A DNA stretch of 64,000 bases from Cadophora sp. MPI-SDFR-AT-0126. Lineage: Eukaryota > Ascomycota > Leotiomycetes > Helotiales > Ploettnerulaceae. The stretch covers positions 3,190,939-3,254,938 of the forward strand of contig JAGMVK010000004.1 of the NCBI GenBank assembly GCA_020747065.1, in the 5' to 3' direction. Position 1 is the first letter of the stretch; each line of letters opens with the position of its first letter. The position numbers and the translations under genes are program-made. Positions 13,201 through 25,132 of this stretch are shown here, one piece after another. The notes under the pieces are model-generated. The model was not told the origin of the DNA and did not search any database. It saw only the letters and a program-made list of their open reading frames with translations.

Positions 13201-13658
13201 GATTCTAGCCTTCTTCTTGGCTGATATGGATTCTTTTTACACTGGCAACTAACACCACCCTGCTCACAGTTCCGATCTCACTCCTCGTCATCGCCATCTC
13301 CATCGCAATAGCTCGGTCATTGTTTCTTCGAAGCCTCGTCGCGTTCATTACCAGTGTGCTTTGGGCCATCTTCTTTGAATACTCGGGGCTTCGCCGCGTG
13401 TGGCTGTTCTTTGAACGTAACTATGGAACAGAGAGCTTAAAGGAGCGTCGCGGTGAATTCGTGCGCAAAATCTATCGGAGACAGGAGGTGGCGAACATGC
13501 GAAAAGAATGGGGTAGAGCAAGAACATTGGTTGACAAAGACTTGGCAGCCGTTGAAAGAAAGCGGGAAATGATTGGAAAGGGAGTTATAGTTAGTGGAAG
13601 TGAATACTTGCATGGCGGAAGGCAGGATGGATTGTGGAGGAGAAACCCCCCGGTTTGA
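10232..13658 (+). CDS. CorA-like divalent-cation-transporter-type membrane protein
   Basis: Eight exons can be joined with consistent phase: 10232-11023, 11084-11279, 11330-11388, 11439-11946, 11994-12229, 12281-12831, 12941-13178, 13270-13658. Introns are 47-109 nt with GT donors (GTATAC, GTAAGG, GTGGGT, GTGAGT, GTAAGT, GTATGC, GTATGT) and AG acceptors. The product would be about 989 residues. Its middle carries HFPSNNMHWIE and FMPYLHWE, which I recognise from fungal CorA-like proteins. The C-terminus has a long helix, then a transmembrane segment ending in GMN (FMSSVFGMNA), the CorA signature, and a second segment (FPISLLVIAISIAIA). Exon 6 fits only if one base is missing near 12418 (stop TGA TAG in the first frame; the second frame continues at DMIEEL), so the gene may be broken or the sequence may contain an error. 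Role in Mg transport is inferred from the family; many fungal members are uncharacterised. Confidence 0.75.
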
Positions 13659-13950
13659 GGTCCCTTAATGCATATTGTAAACTAAGGTCGAGTCGATTTG
13701 ACTTCTCTGTGCCCTTATTGGCTGTCCTGCCAAGCCTGCCCCGTGCGGCCCCTCCCGCGGATCACTCTGACCGCCTGCCGACCTTGGATCTTCAGGGGAG
13801 CGGGAGCTTTCTACCGCTTAAAAAAAGGGAAAAGCAGAGTTTAATACTACAAGACGCGTTACATTCGTGTTCTTACTCTTTATTAAACTTGGTAAGGTTA
13901 TCTTTTAAGCCTAGATACATGTATTACTGTGTTAAGCTGCGCAAATAGTT
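13659..13950. other. Intergenic, no feature seen
   Basis: Short GC-richer stretch between the CorA-like gene and the first OrsD pseudogene. I see no conserved coding or RNA feature. Confidence 0.5.
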
Positions 13951-16690
13951 ATGTCTTCTTCGTTTACTAATACTTATAATAACCTCGACCTCCTTATCTT
14001 TGACTTTATATACAGTATAATTATTTACAAGCTGTGCAAGTACGCTATTGTACTGCGTGAGATCACGTCTCACCTCCGGACCCATCACCGAGCAGACGGG
14101 AGTTTGACATCGCACCAAATCAAGGCTATACATAACTAGTGCCTCACTTACCCCACTCACTCTTCAGCATGAATCAAGGAAATGCCAATGCCCCCTCACA
14201 CGTTATTAATTTCATTCCTTTATTTATATTAAGGTGGATTCTATTATAGGCTCTGCCCGACAACAAAGCCTTACGTTTGTCTTACAGAAGCAGGCATAAC
14301 AGTCCATTTGAAAGAGAAGCACAAGTGGTCCTAGTGTTCTGGCCGTCCATCGGCTGCTGAGGCGCCGTCTAATAGCCTATCAGCTGTAGCAACATTCCTG
14401 ATCACCTACCAGACCTTCTTCCGGCGAAACCTCTTTATCCGATACTTCCCTATACAACTAGTTGCTGTTAATACTAAGCTCCAAAACTAAGACAATAAGT
14501 TTAGTAGTAAGGTGCAAGCCCTCTCGATCCCCGAGCAGGTTGAGCAGCAGCTAGATCAGAAGCTAGCAGCCGCAAACCCTGCAACTACTAGCCACCTAAG
14601 ACAATAGCACTTTAGCTAAATCTCTCTTTAGCTTAATATAAACTAATAAGCCCGCTACTTATAAAGTCGCGATCTCTTATAAGTAGCAAAGCTTATCTAG
14701 CTTTTATATCTAATAGCTCAGTAGATAGCTTCAGATATATAACTACGTAACGTAAAGCATCTCTTAATCCTTCTCTTAAAAGCCTTTAACCGAGTTATTA
14801 AACAGGCACGCAACTCTTTACTCAAGAATAAAATAAACGTCTTTAATTAACACCGTGTTAATAGCTTTATCCCACGTCGCACTTTTAAATAACTCTTATA
14901 ATATAAGCTCCAGGAGTCGACTTATCGCATATATAAGAAAGTCTAAAAGTAGCCACTTTACTTTTTATACTGGATAATCTAGCAAAAGCAGGCTCTAGTA
15001 CTATATTACTACTTAACGTTAGTATAATTAGTAGCTTTAGAAGCAGTTCTTTAAGTAGCTGCGAGCTTAATATAACAGCAGAAGTCTGCTCCGCCCGAAA
15101 ACACTAATCCCGAGTAATATCAGGAGATTAACCGGGCCTGCCTGCTATTATATATTACCTTACTTAATTAACTCCTTTTTAGTAATATTTACGATAATAT
15201 AATAATTAAATTCCTCGCCGTACTTAAGATTAACTTTAATAACTTATACTACGAAACAATAGCTTATACCCCTTATCTCTTTGCTTTTATAAAGATAGCG
15301 CAGCTCTTAGTTATCTAGCGTATAGTCTTAGTAGTTAATAAAGACAAGGTCGATTATACTACTAATATCCTCGATATTATATAGGACCGTTTTATAACTT
15401 ACGAGACTAAATCGCTAATAAATTAAGTACTGAAGCTGCGAGCTTATAACAAGAAGATCTAGGATATTATAATAAAGCTTAAGTATATTATTTAGTCAGA
15501 TAATAAGAAGAAGCTTAGTTATAAAAGGTTTAAGTTGTGACGATCACGCAGTTACACGGAAAGCAAGTGGTTGACGTGCTTAGAATATTAAGGTGCAGAA
15601 CCAGAAGGGTTCTGCGAGAGGTTATATATATAGAATAGGGGGTAGCGGCCTGAGGCGCCCAAGGCACTTATGCCAGGTCGTCACATAAGTTAATAATAAT
15701 AATATTAAAAAAGTTTATCTCTCGCGAGGTTAAGATTACTTAAAACTAGTTACACGAGCTCTTACTCATAAATCCGAAAGAGAACCGGAAGGACGTAATC
15801 TTAGCCCTCGCCTTACGTACTCTTAAAAACGATCTTATTATAACTAAACCTAAGTAAAGCTTTCTAAAAGATCCCTATAACACAGCTCTACACAAGCACG
15901 AGCGATAGCTGCTAAACCGGGTAATAAATACTAATTAGTTGTAAAAGGAGTTCTTTACTAAGTCCACGTTTAAGAAAACTGTAAAATAGAGCCGGAAAGC
16001 GGCAAAGCACTACTTATAGCAAGTTAATACTTTCCTTCACCGCTGTCTTTTACTAATTCATATCGCAGCAAAGTAGCCCAGTCGTGGTATTAAGCTCTTA
16101 AGCCTGATATACTATAATATAATTCACAGCTTCCGGCGCAGTATTTTTTTTTAAGAATAAATTAATCAGTCTTATAACCTTTTACTATAAGGGATATAAT
16201 ATCTAAGGCTCGACTAAGATTATTTATCATTACTTACTAAAAGAGATTAATAAGCTAGTAGTAAATCATCTATAGCTCGTTCTCTCTTTTATAAACCAGC
16301 TCCGGCTATTAGCTCTTAATCAGATTATAATAGCTATATTTTTTCTATTTTTATAAGCTTTGCTACAGAAAGCACAGAATAAGAAAAGGCAATATAACCC
16401 GTGGCTTAGCAGTCGTCTTAGCTAAATCCTTTAGCAAGAATTCCAGTATCGTCTGAATACTTAAGCTAATATCTAAATCTGGCGGCATATTATAATTATT
16501 ATCTCGCGGCGGCACTTAAAGCAAGCTAAATTCAATAAAAACTACGATATTAAGAAAAGTATAACTTAGAATAATATATAAGCGTGTTATTTAACAGATC
16601 TTACCGGCTCGATTTATACACGTAAGATTAAGAAAGCACCGGGTTATATAGAATCAACGCGATCCGAGTACCGTCAGATCAGTCGAGCTT
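13951..16690 (+). pseudogene. OrsD/tyrosine-recombinase-like pseudogene, copy C (RIP-eroded)
   Basis: Starts at an ATG with an OrsD-type (DUF3505) first finger, CKYAIVLREITSHLRTHH, where the first Cys of the pair now reads Tyr. A second finger follows near 14250-14320 (LCPTTKPYVCLTEAGITVHL). The middle aligns with copy E at 58 kb: LQESTYRIYKK against LQEGTYKRYKD, SFLKDPYNTAL against SFLRDPRNAAL. The recombinase-like part keeps PSRGIKLLSL, TFYYKG, WRHIIIIISRRHL and a terminal RQISR. Many TAG/TAA stops and strong AT enrichment fit RIP. It is split at 15531-15690 by a solo LTR. No helicase domain follows. The family is found in telomere-linked helicases and near the ors cluster; this copy is non-functional. 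Confidence 0.8.
15531..15690. mobile_element. 150-bp solo LTR (or MITE) with 5-bp target duplication
   Basis: A 150-bp segment (15536-15685) begins TGTGACGA and ends TCGTCACA, a perfect 8-bp inverted terminus with the TG...CA ends of an LTR. It is flanked by the direct repeat TAAGT (15531-15535 and 15686-15690). The segment interrupts copy C, which resumes on the other side. It is less AT-rich than its host, so it probably inserted after the host was mutated. A small inverted-repeat transposon is the alternative, but a 5-bp duplication with TGT...ACA ends favours a solo LTR. Confidence 0.75.
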
Positions 16691-18387
16691 AATATTCCTA
16701 GCTCGGCTTTGCTTTATATCTCAAGGGCCGAGCAGGGGCTTATAAAGCTAATAAGCCAGGTCTTAAGAGCGCTTTTAGCAGCTCGGGTTTATTCTTTAAG
16801 CAGAAAGCACTCGCCGACCTCCCTCAGAATCGAGTATAAAAGAGGGCAGGACCTGGGTTTAATATAATTAAAGGCTAAGAGGAGGGGCCTTACGTCTTGT
16901 AACTATATCTTTATCTAGTTTTAAGAAAGGCATTTTATTCCGGGGTTTTATTACTCTCTAGGCACAGAGCCAGTTGTTATATAACAAGCCGTCCTGCTCC
17001 TTCGTTTCTCTCTTCTTAAGTTCTCTTTTAACTTAAGAAAGCCCCGTCCGCTTCTGCATCTACTTTTTCCTGAGCTTCCGCCTCTGCTGCCTCCTCTGCC
17101 TCTATAGCCTGGTCTGCCTCGTATTGCTTCGCGATTATCTCTTTAAAATAGTCGTCGAAATAGCTTATCTTTAAAACTTTAAGAGTAAAGATTAAGTTAT
17201 CGCTGCTCTGTTTTGTTTTAATTAAGGATTAGGTTATATAATATTAAGCGATTAAGTCTCTCTCTAAAGGGGCACAATATATACCTTAAGATTATATCGT
17301 GGTTTCCCGCTAGCCGTTTTGTTACGACGTTTAAGGTATATAGAGAGGAAGTAAGTTTAGGCTCTAGAGAGTTGGTTTCGAAGAGGTTTTATAGCGGAGC
17401 TAAGCCGGAAACGTCCTTACGGTATCACGTGAGCACGGTGTAACTAAAATAAAAACGCGACTTACGCGATTATTATTAACTTTACGCAACTCATTATGTT
17501 TTCTAAGCTACTAACTGTATTAATTATCTTAATAGCCTGCTATATTCTTAAGAAGGAAATCCTAAGCATTTATAGCCCCAAAAGACAAGACGACTAGAGC
17601 AATATAAATTCCACGTCCTTATCTCGTCGCATATTATGCCCCCCTTAATTAACTCTACTAGTGTTAAGAAGAATACCCATCGCCACTGCTAGAAAAGCTA
17701 CTAATAGAAATGCGTGAGAGAATATAAGGCTACGTTTTAAGCAATTGCATAATTCATATTAAGTTCGCAGCGTTATATCGTTAAGAGCCCGACTAGCAAT
17801 CTCGAGAAAGGGGCCAAACCTGCTATAACTTTACTGGACGCTTCTTTTATATCTTATGCGAGGCAGCAGCCTCGGAGCAGGATAGATACCGCTTATCTAA
17901 GAGCGCGGATTATAACCGCTTGACGCAAAATGTAAACTGTAACAACATGCGGCTCTTGTTCAAGAGACACGCTGCCTGCTATAGCTGCTACGACGACTGT
18001 CTCGATGCACCGGCCTACCGTTTTGCAGACCGATATGTTGGTGGGCCGAAAGATCCCTATTATCCATGCTCCCCACCCGATCCCGCACTTGGGCAGCACT
18101 AAACCATAAGGCTACCCGCCAAATCGATCGGTTTGGCAGCGGGCGCTAACGTCAATAGGTTTAGCGCTTGGGCGATATAGCGGGGATCGATATGGCGGGG
18201 CAAGAATATCGGGTCAGTAACTCTGGTTTAACTCTAGTTCAGACGCTGCACACTGTAATTGACTAATATTTGACGTCGCCCGTTATACCTAAACAGAAGA
18301 AGTATAGGAGAGGTTTGTTTAATGGTACTAGGGTTATAACTTAAGGTAATAGTTGACTGGATTTCTAGGCACTGAGGCAGTAACTCT
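16691..18387. other. AT-rich decayed sequence, no gene supported
   Basis: No intact gene. A patch at 16990-17160 reads on the minus strand as an Ala/Glu-rich segment but without start, stop or context. Short frames at 17893-18102 lie on both strands and resemble nothing I know. Probably decayed transposon or subtelomeric DNA. Confidence 0.4.
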
Positions 18388-18391
18388 TATA

Positions 18392-18864
18392 AGAATATAA
18401 ACAAGCACCTCGCTTAATCTCGTCTAATAAAGTAAACACTCGCTTAATAACAAGGAACTATACAGGCTTTACTTAGCCTGTAACTCTAGGCTCGCAAGAC
18501 CTATACTTAGTGTTTTACATGGCTAACTAGCCTGTAACTCTAGGCTCGTAAGACCTATACTTGGCGTTTTACAGGGCTAACTAGCCTGTAACTCTAGAGT
18601 GTTTTATAAAGCTAGCTAGCCTGTAACTCTAGACTCGCAAGACCTATACTTGGCGTTTTACAAGGTTAATTAGCCTGTAACTCTAGAGGCTTGCGAGCTG
18701 TTTTATAAGTCGAAGGCTTGCGAGCTGTTTTATAAGCCGAAGGCTTGCGAGCCTTGGCTCAATTAGGCAACTAAAGCGACGGTAGCTTGATATCTAGAGT
18801 AGTTATATAGACCTAGAAATGCCCCCTCAATAGAATCATCATACACACCAAAATCACTTCTTTT
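18392..18864 (+). repeat. Left long inverted repeat with internal 47-bp subrepeats
   Basis: Contains repeated ~47-bp units built on GCCTGTAACTCTAGGCTCG, AAGACCTATACTTGGCG and TTTTACAGGGCTAACTA, then CTTGCGAGCTGTTTTATAAG units. The inner edge includes the probable start codon (18819) of the downstream gene, encoding MPPQ then NHHTHQNHFF, so the repeat would supply promoter and N-terminus. Compared with the copy at 25133-25560 it has one more 47-bp unit, which accounts for the length difference. Confidence 0.8.
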
Positions 18865-21590
18865 CAACTCTGTCTGTGACCGTCGCCGACTTTCACTATA
18901 AAGCCGAGTATAAGGTATTAATTTACAAGATATATAAACGAGCAGTCAAGAGCTTGGATAAGTATCTACGAGATACGTACGATTTAAGGAAAAAAAAAGA
19001 GAAGTAGTCACTTCTTGATTACTATACTCAGTTTACTCTAGTAAGACCCGAAGACATCGCGACTCTACCGACGAATAGACCCCTATTTAAAGCGCTTAGA
19101 GAACCTATTCTTACTTATTAATATAATGACTATAATCACATTTCTACTAGTCGCAAGGCGATCCGTAGACACTACAATAAAGAATATAACTGACGTTATA
19201 GCGAGGAGGCCCCGGTTTACTGGACTCAGGTCTATATTTAGTTATTTTTTAAAGGGTTTTATCAGAAGTATTTCATTATTTAAATAGAATCTGCCCCTAT
19301 ATAATCCCAGGTCAGCTTGACAGAAGAGGACGAAGACGACAAAGCCTAGCTCTTACGAGAATTTAAGGAACCGAGAGAGAGAGACGCCGAGAGGTAAGCC
19401 GTCGTCGAAAAAGAGATAGAGAAGAGTAATAATACCGGTTAGTGGAATCTCGTCCGGTAGCGCGATTATTTTATAAAATATAATCTCAAGCGGATTACTC
19501 ACGCTAGTAGAATACCCGATCGACAGGACGAGCTATTAAAGCAGGCTATATTAATCGTAGATCTAATGATTAAAGGTACCGTGGCTAGGCTTAGTTCTCT
19601 TCATGACGATACCTTATTCTAGCTCCGAACTATAAATATAATAAATACCGTACAGAACCGACCGATAGTTCGACTGTAGAATAAAGAGAGTTTAGATCGG
19701 TATATTAGGTATTAGAGGCGTTTTATACTATACTATTTACGTATTTCGGAGGCAATACAGTAGGTATAGAAAATAATAATAAGAGTAGTAGTGATAAGGA
19801 TAACCAGAGCGAGGGGAGTAATTTAGTTGACACTAAACCCGATTTATAATTTCAGGACTGTAAAAAGCTCGTGAATTTTAATACTAAGTAGAGGCAGCGG
19901 CTAAAAGAGATATAGGGGTCGATTCGAGTAAAAGAAGACGAGAAGACGCAGGTAGAGAAGATAATAGCGTTGTCTGTTTTATTTATTCTATAGAATCTCA
20001 AAGGGTTTAATTAGTTTAATAGTCCGATAGTATATTTTACGGCTGTTCTCGATATTAACGAAGAGGGGGGCCGACTGCGAAAGGGTAAAGAGTATTCTTT
20101 TATTATAGCTGGCTTTCTCTATTGTATCCGGGTTTTATTTGTCGAATATACTCTACCGGCTACTATAAGAGCCGAGTAGACGTAAGTTAATATTGACCGC
20201 TTTCTTAAGTTACGACAGAAGTATCTTATCGTTAGTAGCTACTGTCTTACTAGATTTATTATCAAGTAGCTTAACTATAAAAGACGATTAGTATATAAAG
20301 CAGGAACTCCCCTAGCGTGACATAGAGTCGATCTAGTGACCGGGATATATTATATTTTTATAGAAAGCCGCTGCCGATGTCCCGGTTCCGGAGTATAATT
20401 TATAATATAATTCGAGATACTAAGGATATATTATAGAGGGAATTAATATAGTCCGAGGATAGGCAGCGATTTGAAATTAATTTAATAAGCATTAGTGACG
20501 ACTTGGCTTCTGTTTAGCGGGGTGAGTCGTTTGTTACGAGAGTAGTAAATTAACTTAAGGGGAAAGAAAGCTAGATAGCTGACCGGATAATAAGTATAAG
20601 GAAGAGTAAGCGTTTGAAGGTCGAGAAGAAGTGGCGGATAACACGGGTCCGGGAGTATAGTCAACGAGTAAGAGACTTCTTAGAGCTACTACTTACTTTA
20701 ATTCACATCACTACTGGGCAGCCGGCGAGAGGGGAAGAGATTACGCCGATCCGACACCGGAATAGATTTCTACAGGAGCGGAATATTTTTGTCATTAATA
20801 GGCAGGTAATATTTATAATAAGATATTACAAATCTTAGGCACTTTTTAGTAGGCCGAAGGTAATCTCTCGATTCTTACTGTAGCGAGTTAGACAACTTTT
20901 AGCTGTCTTCTTAATATATATTAAGAGTTTAAAGAGGATCTCGATCAGTAGACGAATAGACTGCCCTAAAGTAATTATCTCTTCTATGACAAGTATAGCT
21001 TATAGTCAATAGAGAATCTGACAAAGGTACTGTAACGAGAAACAGTAATTCGAATAGAATTAAAGCTTAGGACTCTAGATTACCGACATACTATAATTAG
21101 TATTAGGCGGAAATATATTAGACCCGGGTTTATAAGGGAATTAAAAGTAAATAATCAAATAGAAGACAAAGGAACTGACGTCGTAAAGGGTCAAGTTAAG
21201 ACCGTCTTTAACTTATAATTAGTATATTAAGGAGAAGCTACTTTAAGGTACGGTATACGTAACGACATTATTTATAGCTTGAGCGAGAAGAGTCTCTTAG
21301 TTTTTAGTAAACTAAGTGACAAGTAGCATGTTTTCTTAGGTCTATATAGCCGGCGTCCGCAGAATTCAGTCAAGTACTCCCGTGGACCGTCTAATAGAGC
21401 TCAACTAGTAGTGCCACTAAAGCGAAGTCAGAGCTTAGTAGCGTTTAGTTCTACGAGTAATTTAGTCAGCTCTTAAGATAACCGGTAGTCAGTTACCCTA
21501 GCCGGAATAATATATCTGGGCAACCCGGGATAAATGTCAGCTTATAGAAAGGGTACAGGATTTCTCGATATAATAGTACCGCCGCTGTAT
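18819..21590 (+). pseudogene. OrsD/tyrosine-recombinase-like pseudogene, copy F
   Basis: The frame from the ATG at 18819 gives an N-terminal OrsD domain: a first finger around KIYKRAVKSLDKYL and a second around YNDYNHISTSRKAIRRH, then VYWTQVYI.LFFKGFYQKYFI, the conserved OrsD tail. Zinc ligands are replaced by Tyr at the expected Cys and His places, as TGC-to-TAC and CAC-to-TAC changes would do. Further on, in another frame, the recombinase-like part has GQPARGEEITPIRHRNRF (20700s; Arg of the active site), YYKS, then YRHTIISIRRKYIRPGF (H-x-x-R) and RYGIRNDIIYSLSEKS with a candidate Tyr. No helicase follows; the gene ends where the right inverted repeat begins. Many TAG/TAA stops. Confidence 0.75.
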
Positions 21591-21991
21591 GCTCAAGAAT
21601 GAAAAGAAGTGATAATGGTGCGAATGATGATTCCATTGAGGGGGGATTTCTAGCTCTATATAACTACTCTCGCTTCGCAAAGGCTTCCGAATTAGGCCTA
21701 GTGCCAAGACCTCGCTTATAGCATCCAAGGCTTTACCGAAGCCTTGAGACCGACTGTTATACTTTCGAAACAAGAGGCTTTGCTTAAGGTTTTAAAACCA
21801 GTTTCGATCGCTCTAGTTGCCTATTTAGGTCTAGTGCCAAGGCTAGCCAAGGCCTCGCATCAGAGCCTCTGGCTCCCGAGGTTTTGAGGCTGTTAGAGCC
21901 TATTTTAAGCCTCTGGGGGCTTTTGAGGTCTATTTTAAGGTATTGGAGTCTTTGTTTACTTATAAGCGAGATATAAACGAGTCTATATTCT
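21583..21991 (-). repeat. Right long inverted repeat, diverged
   Basis: Inverted and strongly diverged relative to 18392-18864: the inner motifs (ATGATGATTC, ATTGAGGGGG, TCTATATAACTACTCT) and the outer end (GTTTACTTATAAGCGAG, TATATTCT) are conserved, the middle is different and GC-richer. On the minus strand the inner edge encodes IPPQWNHHSHHYHFF. This shows that the TAG in the left copy's PPQ-stop-NHH was originally a TGG codon. Confidence 0.65.
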
Positions 21992-24900
21992 TATAAAGAA
22001 GAAGTTCTGTAAGCTATATAAAAGGTACTCGGGACTATAAACGTCAAATATCGATCACCGGAGTAAGAGAGGGCTATTAAAGTAGTTCTGAATTAAGAGA
22101 CTCCTATCTATTATTGTTAAATAAATCTAATATAAGATTCATTTAATTAGATTTATTTATTAGAGTTACGTCTAAATAAGCTCGGATAAGGCTCAAATTC
22201 GAGTATAAGTTAGTTCTAGTATATACGACACTAGCTCCGTCGAAACTTCCACTAGAACCCTATTATCAAGTGAGTTTTACGAGAAGATAGTAGTCGTCGT
22301 CGATTTTTAATAAGGGAAGTAAATACACAGGCTAAGTCAGTTAAAATACGGTTCTTAAGTATAAAGTAAGTATAAAAGTATAAAAGTATAAAAGCAGAGA
22401 TTATAGCTAGCTATACTACGTATAAGTTTAAATTATAGGTATCGAACGCGTGAGGGCAGTAAGATACGTAAAGAGAGTAAGAGAAGGAGAGATATTATTT
22501 AAATAATTTAAAGAAAGAGTTAAGTTATAGATCTATTTGTTTATTTACTAGTATTTAAAGTAATAGTATATACCGTATACTAGTATACTGTATTACCTAG
22601 CCAGATTTCCTACTATTTAAGCGGTTCTAATGACTATAATATAACTAAGGAAGTACGAGAGCGGATTTTAAAAGAAGTAAACTAGATTAAAGGGTTAATT
22701 TTATATCGAGTAGAGTTAGATAAGTTACTAATCCCCGTTGGTCTAACTCAGTCCTTGATTCCCGAATTAAAGAGACTTAAGACAAATAGAAAAGGGCACC
22801 TATTTACCCCGTGTCGTTATATTAGTTACTAGCGTCAAGCTATTTAGAAACATTTTAGAGAATAGTATAGTTAGGTAAATAAAAGGAAGAAAGGGCGTTA
22901 ATATACCGGCTAAGAGGTATAAGTACTATAGATTTTAGTCTATTGCCAGTAGTTTTTCCCTAAAGGTTCCGGTTCTATATTTTTCGAGGTTCAAGTAGAC
23001 GGATCTAGCCCCGCTATACTGTCAGGAGACGTCGATTTAGAGGCCATTAAGAAACGGTTAAACCAGAAGATATAAGAGGCCGACGAGGAGTAACGTCGTT
23101 AAATTAGTAAGCTAGAGGAATCCCGGGAGCTAAATCTATAGTTATGTTATATAGGTTAGATTAAGTATTCCGAAGGGTATAATCGGGAAGAATTACGAGT
23201 ATTAGTTGCCCCTGTTAAGGAGGACGAGCTAGAATTAAAAGTATTATACCGAGTATTTAATTAGTTAATTTAAGACGTATAATACTATTATATTCGGTAA
23301 GTAGTAGGGTTAGAGGTATTATTTAAAGCAAATAAAAAGGAGGTGGATAAAGAAGTCTAAATACTGTTTAATAGTTAGATAGATATTACTATTATCGTGC
23401 GGTATACAAAGGTTTATAAGTAATTAATATATTATATATTTCAATCTAAAGGTATTAAGCCCGAGAAGCGGTTGGGATTTAAGTTAATAGAGAGGTAATA
23501 GATAGCTATTAATAACATATAGACGAATATTAAGGAATTTATATAGTAGAAAGAGGACTAGAAGGGAGATTTAAGAAGAGGGGGAGAAGAGGAATTAAAT
23601 AAGGAGATTAAGTAGATAGGCCGAATATAGCGGTAAATTTTACAGTTATAGATTACGTTATTAAACCAGTTATTACAAGACGACGAGTATAAGAGTGTAT
23701 TGATTAGTAGGTTAGTCATTTTAGGAATACGAGAAGATAATAGGTAGTTAGATCCCGAGGATTACACGCCTAAATATTCGGCCGTAATTAAGTTAGCCCG
23801 GTTAATAGTAGTTTAAGAGGCGTACGAGCGGCGACAGAAGGCTATTATATAATACTAAGAGCGTGATTTAAGTCTAGAGGTAGCTAGAGAAAGAGCGTTA
23901 AGCTATTACGTTTTAACCTAAGGTTTAGTTCGTTTGTTTATAACTATAGCCTACGATAATAAAGATCTTAAGCCTATATAGTAGTTATACTATAGTTAGT
24001 TGTACGGTTTTAAAATTCAGTATACCACTACCGCCAAAGGGAAGATCCAGTAGATTAGGAATAATATTTTATATCTTAAGATCCGGTTTAGTATAAGCTA
24101 ATTCTAGGGTATAATTTATAAGTTAATTAAGGAGGCAAGAGAGGAGTTATTTAAGAAGTTAATAGTAGTTATAATAAGTAGAGATAGAGAAGTAAATATA
24201 AAGTAGGTGCTACCGATCTATTAGGACAGAATAGTAGACTAGCTGTCCGAGACCCGGGTAAGGTAGTCGTTTTTAGACAACGAGCGGAATCAGTTCGTAG
24301 TATATAAGCAGTAGTAGTTATACGAGAGGATATATAAGGAGGAGTAGTTGAGAGGGCAGTTTATAGACAGTACGGGGAGGTTAAAAAAGGAAGCTATAGT
24401 CGCGTATTAGCGCCACGTGGAGTAGTTCCAGGAGTTATTATAGGTTTTAATGTATTTATACAGTAGTCAGCTAGCTAGAGCACTAGAGTTATTAAGAATA
24501 CAGTAGAAGAATACAGCGTATAGTAGCGTATAGAATATTTTCATTAAAGAGGGTTTAGTTACGTTCGTAGCTACGTACTATAAGGGTTATTAGAGTAATA
24601 AAAATATTAAGATTATACACTGGCATTTACTAAGAGAGGTTAAGGAATTATTAGTATATTATTTATAGTTAGTATTACTGTTTTAGGAAAAGTTATAGTT
24701 CTAGGTAACAAGGAAATTGAGTAGTAACCTATTTTTATAAGAAGATAGTCAGAAGAAAGAGTACCGGTAGTAGACAGGCCTAAAGTAGAAGTAATAGAAG
24801 TCTAGGGAAAGTAATGATATTTCTAGAGAGCGAGAGAGAGATAATTAAAGAGAAGAGGGCGAGGACGAGGACTAGAGGGGTCAAAAGAGGTTATTAGCCT

Positions 24901-25132
24901 AACGGCAGTCTTGTTCGTAGACGTCTAAATAAGCCCAGAAGATTTTAAAGGAAGTAAGGTTACGATTAATAAGTATAGATAGGTTTAGTATTATAAGTTA
25001 CCGCTAGATTACTATTACTATATCACGCCGGTATTATCGTGAAGACTGATTTAAAGACGAGAAGACAAAGTTAGAAGAGAGTAATAAATAGGATAAAGAT
25101 AATACGGATAGGGACGATCTATAGGATTTATA

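Larger units (their letters stand above)
18388..21995 (+). mobile_element. 3.6-kb element with long terminal inverted repeats carrying an OrsD/recombinase gene
   Basis: The ends AGAATATAAAC (18392) and its inverted partner TATATTCT (ending 21991) are each flanked by TATA, a possible 4-bp target duplication, giving a 3,600-bp unit. The left repeat (18392-18864) is followed by an OrsD/recombinase gene; the right repeat (about 21583-21991) is a diverged inverted copy sharing the inner edge (GAAGTGAT...GATGATTC...ATTGAGGGGG...CTATATAACTACTCT in reverse sense) and the outer edge. A near-identical inverted copy of the left repeat also sits at 25133-25560. Class unknown: long-TIR elements with a tyrosine-recombinase-like gene do not fit the usual DDE families. 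The TATA flank could be chance in AT-rich DNA. Confidence 0.55.

Noticed and set aside
17893..18102. Small Cys-containing protein on either strand
   Set aside because: Both strands are open, neither has a start context or family match, and the surroundings are decayed DNA.
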